Shown: positions 17,534 through 25,743 of the stretch, in pieces
Layout: each line of letters opens with the position of its first letter
Position numbering within the stretch: the stretch's first letter is position 1
Source: Granulicella sp.
GTDB lineage: Bacteria > Acidobacteriota > Terriglobia > Terriglobales > Acidobacteriaceae
DNA length: 33,882 nucleotides
NCBI GenBank assembly: GCA_003133205.1
Contig: PKWK01000126.1
Span: 58,568-92,449 of the forward strand
Direction of reading: 5' to 3'
Notes under the pieces: generated by a model
Told to the model about the DNA's origin: nothing
Seen by the model: the letters and a program-made list of their open reading frames with translations, nothing else
Databases searched by the model: none
Translations under genes and position numbers: made by a program

Positions 17534-17656
17534 GGGTGCTACTACCTGTGTCTATTTATCTACTACACGTGTACGCGACACATTATCACGGCGAATTGAA
17601 TAAGCGCAAGGCGGAAAGATTGCGCGACCCATCGATGGAGCGCGAGGTGAACGCCT
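17534..17656. promoter_or_regulatory. divergent spacer with a 10-bp perfect palindrome
   Basis: The spacer between the leftward VWFA-related gene and the rightward DUF4230 gene contains TACACGTGTA at 17564-17573, a perfect palindrome that could be a regulator site. GAGGTG at 17643-17648 is a strong ribosome binding site for the rightward gene. No clear promoter hexamers were identified. Confidence 0.3.
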
Positions 17657-18331
17657 ATGATGGTTGGAACCGGAGCGACGATGACTACCCAATACTATTC
17701 AGGTCCAAACTATGGTGGCAGATTCCTCGGCTTTCTGCTGGCGCTGCTTCTGGGGGCGGCGGGGCTCGCTGTCTTTGTGCGCCACGCGACGGTGGGCAAA
17801 CTGGGTCGCATTGCCACGCTAATCACGGGGCGGGCGACCGTGTTCGATACGTCGGTGCCGGTGGTGGTGGAGAAGATTCAGCGGTTGAGCCGGCTGGAGA
17901 CGGTGGTTTATTCGCTGGATACGGTGGTGGAGGGCGATCGCTCGTCGGCCCTCCTGCCCGACGCGCTGGCGGGCGACAAGATTCTGCTGGTGGTCCACGG
18001 CGAGTCGATCGCGGGGATCGACCTGGGGCAACTCAAGCCGGAGGATGTGCGAATTGACGCGGGGACGCACGGCATCCACGTTACGCTGCCGGCCTCGCAG
18101 TTGTTTGCTACGACGCTCGACAATCACCACACCCGGGTCTACGCGCGGACGACTGGGCTGCTGGTGCCGGTGGATCAAAACCTGGAGACGGACACGAGGG
18201 CGAAGGCGCAGGACCAACTGCAGCAGGCGGCGCTCGAGGACGGCATTCTGGACGCGGCGCGGAAGAACGCCCGGGCCACGGTGACGACGCTGCTGTATTC
18301 GATTGGCTTTCAGCAGGTGGATGTCAGGTAG
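17657..18331 (+). CDS. DUF4230 family membrane-anchored protein
   Basis: 224 residues. A Tyr/Gly-rich N-terminus is followed by one transmembrane helix at about residues 22-42 (RFLGFLLALLLGAAGLAVFV). The rest is a soluble, probably extracytoplasmic domain with VVVEKIQRLSRLETVVYSLD, LLVVHGESIAGIDLGQL, IHVTLPASQLFATTLDN and a helical C-terminus (AKAQDQLQQAALEDGILDAA). This pattern matches the uncharacterised DUF4230 family. The chosen ATG has GAGGTG eight bases upstream; ATG 17681 (MTTQYYSG), with GGAG five bases upstream, is an equally reasonable start. No specific function can be assigned. It is divergent from the VWFA-related pair. Confidence 0.75.
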   Translation: MMVGTGATMTTQYYSGPNYGGRFLGFLLALLLGAAGLAVFVRHATVGKLGRIATLITGRATVFDTSVPVVVEKIQRLSRLETVVYSLDTVVEGDRSSALLPDALAGDKILLVVHGESIAGIDLGQLKPEDVRIDAGTHGIHVTLPASQLFATTLDNHHTRVYARTTGLLVPVDQNLETDTRAKAQDQLQQAALEDGILDAARKNARATVTTLLYSIGFQQVDVR

Positions 18332-18492
18332 GACGGTGTCAGATAGGCGACTGAGCGAGCATTGTTCTTAAGTGGTATATGCAGGACGCGATTTTCACTC
18401 ACGATATTCATGCGACCTGCGCTATCATGCTTGGCATGAGGTTCCTCCCCAAACTCGGTTGCTGCGGAAGTAGGTCTGAAGGTGCTGGAGAC

Positions 18493-18741
18493 ATGAAGGA
18501 AGGCAGCGGTGCCGAGGATGCGAACCTCGCTGGCGCATCCGACGAGTCGATTGATATGGAAGATCCGCACTTTCTGAAGACGATTGGCTGGGTTTCGGCC
18601 GCGCTTGGCGCCGTGGCGCTTGGGCTGATTGTGGGCCGCGAGCTTCGGCAGCGGTACAAGTTCAATCGCCGCACGCCGTACGATCTGTACGCGCACTCCG
18701 GCGATGAGTTGCCGGATGTCGACTGCGGCGTGGGGATCTAG
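18493..18741 (+). CDS. small single-pass membrane protein, unknown function
   Basis: 82 residues from ATG 18493, with AAGGTG eight bases upstream. The frame is open further upstream (ATG at 18379 and 18436), but that part reads like non-coding sequence. The N-terminal 30 residues are acidic. A helix, TIGWVSAALGAVALGLIVG, spans about residues 32-50 and is followed by a basic stretch (RELRQRYKFNRRTPYD) and an acidic tail ending DCGVGI. By the positive-inside rule the C-terminus would be cytoplasmic. I do not recognise a family. Confidence 0.55.
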   Translation: MKEGSGAEDANLAGASDESIDMEDPHFLKTIGWVSAALGAVALGLIVGRELRQRYKFNRRTPYDLYAHSGDELPDVDCGVGI

Positions 18742-18748
18742 GCGAGAA

Positions 18749-19609
18749 TTGGCCAATCACGAGTCCGCGGGCTTCTCCCTCAATACGTTGACTAATAGCT
18801 CACTTGTACGCATCGCGTATCGGCCTATCCAGAGGCTGGTTCGCTTTGCGCGGCGACGCGCCTATCCCGGCGTTCCGGTCGACCACAAGATCATCGACGT
18901 CTCGTACCGCGGGCGAAGTTTCGCGATCGAAGTGCGGCGCTGGAGCTCCAGCGATCACATGGCGGTGGAGCAGTGCTTCACCGATGCGCAGTACGACATG
19001 CCCACGGGCGCGCATGGCGAGTACCTGGAGCGCGTTTACCGCGGGATTGTGGCGGCGGGGAAGAAGCCGCTGATCGTCGATTGCGGGGCTAACATTGGCG
19101 CGAGCGTTCTGTGGTTCAGCGCGTGGTATCCGGAGGCGCATATCGTTGCGGTGGAGCCTGCTCCGGACAACTTCGCGCTACTGCGCAGGAACTGCCGCGG
19201 TGTCGATGTGGATCTAAGAGAGGCCGGCATCGGGTGCGTCGATGGCAGTGCCTGGGTGAGCGATGCGCATGGCGGAGGGATGGGCTACCGCACCAATGAG
19301 GATCACCAAGGCAGCGCAATTCAGATACTCTCGCTGGCAACGCTGATGGCCTCCAAACCGGTCTCGGAGTACGCTCCGTTTCTGTTGAAGGTGGATATCG
19401 AAGGCGCGGAGAAGTCGTTATTTGCGTCGGAGGCCGCTGTGCTCGATCAGTTTCCGCTGATCATCATGGAGCCGCACGACTGGATGTTTCCCGGGGAGCA
19501 TACCTCGGTCGAGTTTTTCCGCTTTCACTCCCAGGCGGGGAGGGAGTTTGCGATGAAGCATGAGAACGTCGCGTCCATTGCGCATCGATCCGGGGTCTCC
19601 GGAGTTTAG
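18749..19609 (+). CDS. FkbM family methyltransferase
   Basis: About 286 residues. Class I SAM-binding motifs are clear: PLIVDCGANIGASVLWFS with DCGANIG at about 111-117, VAVEPAPDNFALLRRN at about 134-147, LLKVDIEGAEKSL at about 212-224, and LIIMEPHDWMFPGE. FkbM proteins O-methylate sugars or natural products, often within surface-polysaccharide clusters, which suits the neighbouring glycosyltransferase and methyltransferase remnants. No in-frame ATG lies near the conserved start; the nearest is about residue 71, too late. I chose TTG 18749 because AGG sits six bases upstream; TTG 18788 is an alternative. The gene begins 7 nt after the preceding stop. It may be N-terminally damaged, given the decay next to it. 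Confidence 0.8.
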   Translation: MANHESAGFSLNTLTNSSLVRIAYRPIQRLVRFARRRAYPGVPVDHKIIDVSYRGRSFAIEVRRWSSSDHMAVEQCFTDAQYDMPTGAHGEYLERVYRGIVAAGKKPLIVDCGANIGASVLWFSAWYPEAHIVAVEPAPDNFALLRRNCRGVDVDLREAGIGCVDGSAWVSDAHGGGMGYRTNEDHQGSAIQILSLATLMASKPVSEYAPFLLKVDIEGAEKSLFASEAAVLDQFPLIIMEPHDWMFPGEHTSVEFFRFHSQAGREFAMKHENVASIAHRSGVSGV

Positions 19610-19784
19610 GGCTGGAACGGCCCAGTTCAAAGTCTTCAGAATGGATCGGCGATGAGAAAAGTACCGACGGCCGGATTTGTCGAATAGAAGTAGCACGGCG
19701 GCGTGAGGGTTCCGCGATTTGGGGAGTGGAGAGCCTACAGCGGGAAGCTCCCCTGTCGCGACTTGCGCAGAGATGTGGGGGCAT
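19610..19784 (+). other. short intergenic region before the split methyltransferase gene
   Basis: No gene or RNA was recognised in this 175-nt spacer. It should carry the former promoter or ribosome site of the downstream methyltransferase remnant. Confidence 0.3.
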
Positions 19785-20284
19785 ATGACAGTTGAAAGCT
19801 TAGGCGGACGTATGGCAAATGCCTTTCACCGCAAGCTGCAGCCGCTGCAGCCGGACGAAATCATGGCCAGTTTGCGGATCGATCCGCAGGAGAAAGATGC
19901 GATTGCCGGGCCAGACGCCGGGCGGTCTAGCCGAGGTGTTTTTTGGGCATCGAGGCCGCGTCATTCACAAGTGGGTGCATTACCTCGAGATCTACGAGCG
20001 CCATTTTGCGCCGTATCGCAACTCCGGTGAAGATGCTGGAGATCGGCGTCTTCAAGGGCGGGTCGCTTGAGTTGTGGCGCGAGTATTTTGGGCCGGCTGC
20101 GACAATCTTCGGGGTCGATGTGAATCCGAAGTGTGCCGACTACGTGACCGCTCCCAACCAGGTTCGCATCGGTTCGCAGGACGACGCGCTGTTTCTGGAG
20201 AAGGTGGTCCTGGAGATTGGCACGCTGGACATCGTGCTCGACGACGATTCGCACATCGGGCACCATCAGCGGAGGAGCTTTGAG
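19785..20284 (+). pseudogene. sugar O-methyltransferase-like gene, 5' part, frameshifted and split
   Basis: The 5' two-thirds of a class I SAM-dependent methyltransferase gene. Three frames must be joined: MTVESLGGRMANAFHRKLQP to GPDAG, then GLAEVFFGHRGRVIHKWVHY to APYRN, then PVKMLEIGVFKGGSLELW to HHQRRSFE. The frame changes fall near 19920-19924 (one extra base) and 20020-20023 (one extra or two missing). LEIGVFKGGS is the SAM-binding loop, IFGVDVNP the second motif and IVLDDDSHIGHH the acidic motif of the macrocin/mycinamicin-type O-methyltransferase group. At 20284 the frame is cut by an inserted segment; the 3' part resumes at 22026. With three lesions this copy cannot make the full enzyme. 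Confidence 0.85.
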
Positions 20285-22025
20285 TCAAAAGCGGTACACG
20301 AGAGGTACAATTCGATGGAATCAGTGCTCATATGAGAATTCCGGCTGAAATAAACCGCACCTCTAAGTTAATACTCGCACCCGTTTTCGTCTTCCTCACG
20401 TGTTTTTTTTTGTTTGTCGCTCGCCATCGCTTTATTGATGGAGATGAAGGATTCTATCTCCTGGCGTCGCGACTGGTGCTGAAGCACAAAGCACCTTATC
20501 TGGATTTTTTTTATCCTCAGGCTCCTCTGTTGCCTTACGCATATGGCCTCTGGATGTCGCTGTTCGGAATATCCTGGTTCTCAGCCCGAAACTTTTCCGC
20601 AGCGCTGACGATTATCCTCGGTCTGCTCATTTACGAGCATGTCTGCCGTGAAACCCAGAAATGGATCGCCGGCGTGGCAGCGGTGATTCTGTTCGCCTCA
20701 AGCACCTTCATCTTTGCGTGGTTTCCGCTTGTGAAGACCTATTCGCTGACGGCGCTATTTCTGCTCGGTGCTTATGTGATTGTCACTCGTCTCTCGCCGG
20801 CATCTTCACCATGGCTGATCGCGGTTGCGGGACTGTTATTTGGGCTGAGTGTGGATACCCGCTCGTATGTCGTCGGGCTCGCGCCAATTTTCCTCTGGTG
20901 GATATTTCTCCACCCTGAGACCCGCAATGGAAACTCTCGCATTCTCTGGTTCCTCGGCGGATTCACGATCGGCATTGTGCCGTGTCTTTATCTTTCTGTC
21001 GCCTCTCCCAACCTGTTCCTATTCAACAACCTCGGGTATCACGCCATACGCTCGGATGCGGGGTTGATAGGGACTTGGAGAGAAAAATTACATCTAGCTC
21101 TGACAGTTCTGTTTGGCCGTCTAGAAAATGGCGGTCAGTTCATGATCCTGTCGGCAGTGTCCTTCGTCGTAATTCTTGCATTGCGGATGCGCAGCGGTGC
21201 CGCGCTCCTGGCTTTCTTGATCGCATTTGTTTTGGGATTTATTTCCATTCTTCCGACGCCCCCGTTCGTCCAATATTTTTGCGTGTGCATGCCGTTCCTC
21301 ATCGTGTCCGCCGTATGCGGGACAAGCGACTACGTTACTTCGCTGCGCCCGGGGCCGCCAAAGTGGATCGCGATGCTTGCCAGCGTCGCGGTGATGGTAT
21401 CATTCGTTGCCTCATCCGTGCCAAGCTTTCGAAGGTATCTCGTCACTGGCGATAGAGTCATGGGTATCAAGGATACCTACGATGCTCCAAACTGGACTTT
21501 GTACAAGGTGAGCGCGGTCTCCAAAGCGGTTGACCAGTTGGCTGCGCCAAACGAAGAGGTTGCGAGCTTCTGGCCCGGCTACATCTTTGCATCCAAAGCA
21601 GACCCTTACCCGGGCTTTGAAAATGACTTTGGCTGGGTGATCACGAATAAGCTCACGGTTGACCAGAGGGCAAAATATCACATCATTGCCCGCACCGACA
21701 TCGAGGCTCATTTCGCAGCTCACACTCCGCGAATTATTGTTTTGGGAAACCAAGGGAATGGCGGAATTAGCGAGGTTTCCGAGTACGCAAGGATGCTGCG
21801 CACCAATGACTACACTGCCGTGCGAACCATCGGTGATACTTCCATATTCGTGTGCTGTTCCACAAGGCAGTGAGGCCTGGGCCACCCAGCATCCGTATTA
21901 AGAGTCCCAGAATCTGGTCGTACTCTCCCACCTGCGAAGTGGAGCTACTGCGACCGTCTCGATGATCAGGGCAAAGGTCGATTCGCTGCGTGTTTCAGCT
22001 AGGATGTGTGAATTTCTATGTTGAG
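20285..22025 (+). other. inserted segment splitting the methyltransferase gene, 5-bp direct repeat at its borders
   Basis: The segment lies between two TTGAG copies (20280-20284 and 22021-22025). Removing it with one copy joins RRSFE to ILFPLLKEGGLY and restores the methyltransferase frame. It carries one complete gene, for a GT-C glycosyltransferase, plus about 150 nt of unassigned sequence at its right end. I found no transposase and no terminal inverted repeats, so it is either a passenger insertion with a 5-bp target duplication or a recombination through 5-bp microhomology. Its base composition is more T-rich than the surroundings. Confidence 0.65.
20332..21873 (+). CDS. GT-C type membrane glycosyltransferase (PMT/ArnT-like)
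   Basis: 513 residues with about ten hydrophobic helices (LILAPVFVFLTCFFLFV, VAAVILFASSTFIFAWF, LIAVAGLLFGLSVDT, FMILSAVSFVVILALRM, LLAFLIAFVLGFISIL and others) and a soluble C-terminal domain of about 130 residues. The first periplasmic loop carries FIDGDEGFYLLA with Asp36, Asp38 and Glu39, in the position of the acidic GT-C motif, followed by YLDFFYPQAPLLPY. Such enzymes use polyprenyl-phosphate sugars to glycosylate lipids or proteins at the inner membrane. The gene is intact although it sits inside a broken methyltransferase gene. Runs of T and less GC-biased codons set it apart from its neighbours and suggest acquisition. The ribosome site is weak; a six-residue frame (ATG 20315, stop overlapping this ATG) might couple translation. 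Confidence 0.8.
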   Translation: MRIPAEINRTSKLILAPVFVFLTCFFLFVARHRFIDGDEGFYLLASRLVLKHKAPYLDFFYPQAPLLPYAYGLWMSLFGISWFSARNFSAALTIILGLLIYEHVCRETQKWIAGVAAVILFASSTFIFAWFPLVKTYSLTALFLLGAYVIVTRLSPASSPWLIAVAGLLFGLSVDTRSYVVGLAPIFLWWIFLHPETRNGNSRILWFLGGFTIGIVPCLYLSVASPNLFLFNNLGYHAIRSDAGLIGTWREKLHLALTVLFGRLENGGQFMILSAVSFVVILALRMRSGAALLAFLIAFVLGFISILPTPPFVQYFCVCMPFLIVSAVCGTSDYVTSLRPGPPKWIAMLASVAVMVSFVASSVPSFRRYLVTGDRVMGIKDTYDAPNWTLYKVSAVSKAVDQLAAPNEEVASFWPGYIFASKADPYPGFENDFGWVITNKLTVDQRAKYHIIARTDIEAHFAAHTPRIIVLGNQGNGGISEVSEYARMLRTNDYTAVRTIGDTSIFVCCSTRQ

Positions 22026-22298
22026 ATTCTTTTTCCGTTGCTGAAGGAGGGTGGGCTCTATGTCATCGAGGACCTGCATACGTCCTATTGGCCCGGTGTA
22101 TTTGCCGGTGGCCACCGACGCGATGCAACTGCCATCGGGTACATCAAGCAGATGATGGATGACATGCACGCCTGGTATCACGACAGTCCGGTGACCACTC
22201 CGGCCAAGACGCAGATCGGGGCGATCCACCTGTACGATTCCATTGCGGTGATTGAGAAGAAGACGAGGCCGAGACCGGGACACATCCAGGTGGGATGA
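22026..22298 (+). pseudogene. sugar O-methyltransferase-like gene, 3' part
   Basis: 90 codons plus stop continue the gene broken at 20284: ILFPLLKEGGLYVIEDLHTS, YWPGVFAGGHRR, GYIKQMMDDMHAWYHD and IGAIHLYDSIAVIEKK. The GGLYVIEDxHTSYW and HxYDSIxVIEK motifs are the usual C-terminal signatures of this methyltransferase group. The open frame extends a little upstream to ATG 21990, but those residues come from the inserted segment. Rejoined and with both frameshifts repaired, the protein would have about 256 residues, normal for the family. No separate function is expected for this fragment. Confidence 0.85.
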
Positions 22299-22425
22299 GT
22301 TCGATTGAGGCTGCAATTCCGGTTTCGCGCTGGTTTGGTTTTGGCGTCAACCACGTTTGAGTGATTTGCTGTGCGGGCCGGCGAGTTTAGAGTTGGGAGT
22401 TGAGTACAGGGTTATATTGCCTGCA

Positions 22426-23265
22426 ATGAACGGCCAGGACACCAGCACAGTGAACGAATCTACTCCCGTGGTGAGCGTTGCCATCACGGCTTGCCAGTCG
22501 GAGAAGTGGCTCTCGCGGGCGCTGGACAGCCTCCTGGGGCAGCAGACTCGTTTTCCCGTTGAGATTGTGGTCGGCGTGACTGTTCCAAGTGAGACTGTAG
22601 CCGTGGCGCAGTCGTACCGGGAGCGAAATCCAGCTATCGTTCGCGTGATCGCGCAGCCGAGGAACCTGGGCATTCAGCGCGATTATTACGAGACGTTTGA
22701 GCAGTGCCGGGGAAAGTACATTGCATGGCTGGATGCGGATGATTATTGGACCGATCCGGAGAAGCCTACAGCCCAGGTGCAGGTGCTGGAGTCCGACGCA
22801 GGTTGAGCGCGTGCGGCCACTTTGTCCGGTTGGTGACCAAGGATGGCGCGGTCTATCGGGAGCGGTGTTCTCAGCTGCCGGCCTGGCTGTATGGGTTGGA
22901 GGAGATTCTTCGCCACAACATTCTGCCCTCGCCGGCGGTGATGTTTCGCAATGGAATTCACCGCGAACTGCCTGCCTGGTACTTTGACGATGCTGTGTTT
23001 TATGAGCATGTCGAGAGCATCGTTCCGGCCAGGTGGCGTCGGATTGCCCGCGCGGAGAAGGGCAGGCGATACGTGTCGATAGCCTATCTGCTGCGGAAGC
23101 AAAGGGTTTTCCGGTTCACGCGAGGCGGCTATTAAGGTGTTCCGTGCGCCTGCGCTGATGGCCAATATTATTGGCAGCAAGACCAAGGCGCTGGTTGCGG
23201 CGATGGTGCGTGAGGCGGAGTCGAAGTTTCGGCGGCAGCCGGTGGGGACTGACAGGCGCGGCTGA
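22426..23265 (+). pseudogene. family 2 glycosyltransferase, multiply disrupted
   Basis: The N-terminal part starts at ATG 22426 and shows the GT2 nucleotide-binding fold: VVSVAITACQSEKWLSRALD, FPVEIVVGVTVPSE, RVIAQPRNLGIQRDYY and the DxD region AWLDADDYWTDPEK. The frame stops at 22806. It continues one frame over with LSACGHFVRLVTKDGAVY and ILRHNILPSPAVMFRNGIHR, so one base is missing near 22802. From WYFD the sequence passes straight to AVFYEHVESIVPARWR, where related proteins usually have extra sequence with the acceptor region, so an internal deletion near 22990 is likely. A third break, one extra A in AAA at 23101-23103, separates LLRKQ from GFSGSREAAIKVFRAP, which runs to a stop at 23265. 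The product is not expected to be active. Confidence 0.8.
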
Positions 23266-23280
23266 GGTAGGATAGTTCGG

Positions 23281-24300
23281 ATGCCTGAACACTCCGGAAT
23301 TGCCTTTCTCTTCCCTGGCCAGGGCTCGCAGTATGTGGGCATGGGCCGCGACCTCTACGACAACTTTCCTGCCGCGCGTGCGGTCTTCGATGAGGCCGAC
23401 GGAGCTCTTGGCTTTGCGCTGTCGCAACTCATCTTCGAGGGGCCGGAGGAGACGCTGAAGCTGACCGAGCATACGCAGCCGGCGATTCTGACGGTGTCGA
23501 TCGCGGCAGGGCGCGTGCTGACGGAGGCTCTGACGGCGAAGAACATTGGACCGGCGCTGGCTGCGGGGCATTCGCTGGGCGAGTACTCGGCGCACGTGGC
23601 GGCGGGGACGCTGAGCTTTGCCGATGCGGTGCGGGCGGTGCGGTTGCGCGGGCGGTACATGCAGGAGGCGGTGCCGGCGGGCGAGGGAGCGATGGCGGCG
23701 ATTCTGGGGCTTGACCCAGGCTTGATTCAGGTGATCTGCGAACAGGTTGCGGATCAGCTTACGCCTCTGCCCAAGACTCCAGAGGCGGCGGGTTTCAATG
23801 CGAAGCTGGCGGTGGTTTCGGCGGCGAATTTGAACTCTCCCGGGCAGACGGTGATCTCGGGTGCGGTGGCCGCGGTGGAGCGGGCTACGGCGTTGTGCAA
23901 GGAGGCCGGGGCAAAACGGACTGTGATGCTGCACGTAAGCGCGCCTTTCCATTGCGCGCTGATGCAGCCCGCGCAGGATGCATTGGCGCGCGATCTGGCG
24001 GGGCTTGAGTTCCGCGATCCGTCGTTTCCTGTTGCGGCGAACGTCAACGCCACGCTGGTGGCTACCGGAAGCGCTGCGCGTGAAGCGCTGGTCAAGCAGG
24101 TAACGGGGACGGTGCGTTGGGTGGAGTGCGTGGAGTTGCTGCTTGCGCAGGGGGCTACACACTTCGTTGAAGTCGGGCCGGGGCGTGTGCTCAGCGGGTT
24201 GATGCGGCAGATCCAGGGCAAGGACGCGGCGACGCCCGTTTTCAACGTAGAGGATTCGGCTTCGCTCGAGAAGGCGGTTACGGGCCTGGGAGGCGGTTAG
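23281..24300 (+). CDS. fabD: malonyl-CoA:ACP transacylase
   Basis: 339 residues. FabD moves malonyl from CoA to acyl carrier protein, supplying fatty acid synthesis in the cytoplasm. Motifs in order: FLFPGQGSQYVGMG at the N-terminus, GHSLGEYSAHVAAG with nucleophile Ser98, RGRYMQEA with the malonate-binding Arg, NSPGQTVISG, and APFHCALM with His224 of the catalytic pair. FVEVGPGRVLSGLMRQ closes the domain. It is about 30 residues longer than Escherichia coli FabD, mainly through an insertion near LTPLPKTPEAAGF. AGGA lies eight bases before the ATG. No other fab gene is in the window, so it is not in a classic fab cluster here. It starts 15 nt after the disrupted glycosyltransferase gene. Confidence 0.96.
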   Translation: MPEHSGIAFLFPGQGSQYVGMGRDLYDNFPAARAVFDEADGALGFALSQLIFEGPEETLKLTEHTQPAILTVSIAAGRVLTEALTAKNIGPALAAGHSLGEYSAHVAAGTLSFADAVRAVRLRGRYMQEAVPAGEGAMAAILGLDPGLIQVICEQVADQLTPLPKTPEAAGFNAKLAVVSAANLNSPGQTVISGAVAAVERATALCKEAGAKRTVMLHVSAPFHCALMQPAQDALARDLAGLEFRDPSFPVAANVNATLVATGSAAREALVKQVTGTVRWVECVELLLAQGATHFVEVGPGRVLSGLMRQIQGKDAATPVFNVEDSASLEKAVTGLGGG

Positions 24301-24369
24301 TTCTCCATCCATTTGCGTTTGGAAGCACGCGGGCGCGTTTCCGTTTAACATCTGTGCAAGGATGATGAG

Positions 24370-25227
24370 ATGCTCTCTGTGCGAATTGCAATCTGGGGAT
24401 TGCCGATTCTGATGGTCATGAGCTACGGAGTTGCGGCCCAGTCGGCGGGTGTGCCGCCACAATCGGGGCCGCACGCGCCGACGCTATCAAACCCTGTTAA
24501 GAGTACGGCGGCTGACGAAGGTCCGCAGTTTGAGGTTGCGACCATCAAGCCCAGCGATCCCGCCGATTGCTGCGCGCGGACTTGGGGCCGGCAGGGGAGG
24601 CGCTTGTCGACCAACAACACCTACTTGAGGTGGCTCATTATGTGGGCTTACGGCCTGCAGTCCAAGCAGATCGTCGGAGGATTTGCATGGATGGACGTCG
24701 ATCGATTCAACGTGGACGGCGAGATTGAAGGAACAAAGGCTCCGACGGATCCCGAGTGGCGGGTTGCAATGCAAAAGCTGCTGGCGGACCGGTTCCAACT
24801 GCAGTTCCACCATGAGACCAGGGAAATGTCTGCCTATGCGCTTTCGATTGCCAGGGGCGGACCTAAGCTGACCAAGAGCGATCCCGAGAAAGACCGTGAA
24901 CCGATGCTGGGTTTTGGCGGAGGTGTTGGCCAGACCATGCGGGGCTACGGCCGGGATGTGACGCTAGGCCAGTATTTCGGTGAGGTGCAGCGTTTGGTGC
25001 TGGATCGCCCTGTTGTCGACCGCACGGGGATTATCGGCACGTACAACATTCAAATCGAATTCACGCGCGAGGGCGAGGAATCGCTGGGTATGACGCAACT
25101 GCCGGACAATGCCGCGCCGAACCTGATCGCCGCTCTGGAGCAGCAGCTTGGGTTGAAACTAGAGAGAGTGAAGGCTGCGGTGGATGTGCTGGTGATCGAT
25201 CGCGCGGAGAAGCCGTCGGCGGACTGA
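24370..25227 (+). CDS. exported TIGR03435-type soil-associated protein
   Basis: 285 residues with an N-terminal signal segment (IAIWGLPILMVMSYGVAAQ). The TIGR03435 pattern is easy to follow: FEVATIKPSDP, LIMWAYGLQSKQIVGGFAWM, MQKLLADRFQLQFHHETREM, YALSIARGGPKLTKS, RPVVDRTGIIGTYNIQIEFT and a C-terminus ALEQQLGLKLERVKAAVDVL, VIDRAEKPS. This family is strongly expanded in soil Acidobacteriota; its function is unknown and it is presumed periplasmic. Two Cys in PADCCARTWG are not a standard family feature I recall. AAGGA is spaced seven bases from the ATG. The peroxiredoxin gene begins 26 nt later. Confidence 0.9.
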   Translation: MLSVRIAIWGLPILMVMSYGVAAQSAGVPPQSGPHAPTLSNPVKSTAADEGPQFEVATIKPSDPADCCARTWGRQGRRLSTNNTYLRWLIMWAYGLQSKQIVGGFAWMDVDRFNVDGEIEGTKAPTDPEWRVAMQKLLADRFQLQFHHETREMSAYALSIARGGPKLTKSDPEKDREPMLGFGGGVGQTMRGYGRDVTLGQYFGEVQRLVLDRPVVDRTGIIGTYNIQIEFTREGEESLGMTQLPDNAAPNLIAALEQQLGLKLERVKAAVDVLVIDRAEKPSAD

Positions 25228-25253
25228 ACGTTCTACGAATGAGGAGATGCACT

Positions 25254-25742
25254 ATGCAGACAGGCGACAAAGTTGAAGATTTCACGTTGCAGAATCAGGA
25301 TGGCAAGACGGTGCACCTGAGCGACTACAAGAAGTCGCCGGTGGTGCTGTTCTTTTATCCGCGCGCGGACACGCCGGGATGCACCATCGAGTCGTGCGGC
25401 TTTCGCGATGCGTTCGAACAGTTCCAGAAGGCGGGGATCGTGGTGCTGGGGATTTCGCGCGACACGGTGAAGGATCAGAAGAAGTTCAAGGACAAGTACT
25501 CGCTGCCTTACGATCTGCTCGCCGATCCGGAGATGGTGCTGATCAAGCGCTACGACCTGCTGCGGGATAAGACGATGTATGGCAAGCCGGTGACTGGGGT
25601 GGAGCGCACGACGTACGTGATCGGGCCGGATACGGGCAAGGGTCAGCGGTTGCTGCATGTGTTTTCGAAGGTGACGCCGGCGGGGCATGCGGAGGAAGTG
25701 TTTGCGCTGCTGAAATCCAGTAGGGCAGCAGGGAAGGGCTGA
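25254..25742 (+). CDS. bcp: thioredoxin-dependent peroxiredoxin, BCP type
   Basis: 162 residues of the BCP/PrxQ peroxiredoxin family, which reduces hydrogen peroxide and organic hydroperoxides with electrons from thioredoxin. The active site reads YPRADTPGCTIESCGFRD: Cys43 is the peroxidatic residue and Cys48 the resolving one, the five-residue spacing typical of the two-Cys BCP subgroup. GISRDTVKDQKKF and LPYDLLADPE follow, and VERTTYVIGPDG-like VERTTYVIGPDTG marks the last core strands. The start at 25254 has GAGGAG seven bases upstream; an upstream ATG at 25239 overlaps that ribosome site and is less likely. The deacetylase gene begins 1 nt after the stop, so the two are almost certainly translated from one message. 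Confidence 0.95.
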   Translation: MQTGDKVEDFTLQNQDGKTVHLSDYKKSPVVLFFYPRADTPGCTIESCGFRDAFEQFQKAGIVVLGISRDTVKDQKKFKDKYSLPYDLLADPEMVLIKRYDLLRDKTMYGKPVTGVERTTYVIGPDTGKGQRLLHVFSKVTPAGHAEEVFALLKSSRAAGKG

Positions 25743-25743
25743 C

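Noticed and set aside
20285..22025. Insertion sequence or transposon with terminal inverted repeats
   Set aside because: Left and right ends of the segment do not match as inverted repeats and no transposase frame is present, so I describe it only as an inserted segment.
23116..24474. A 452-residue minus-strand frame opposite fabD
   Set aside because: Arg/His-rich shadow frame with no motif; fabD is unambiguous on the plus strand.
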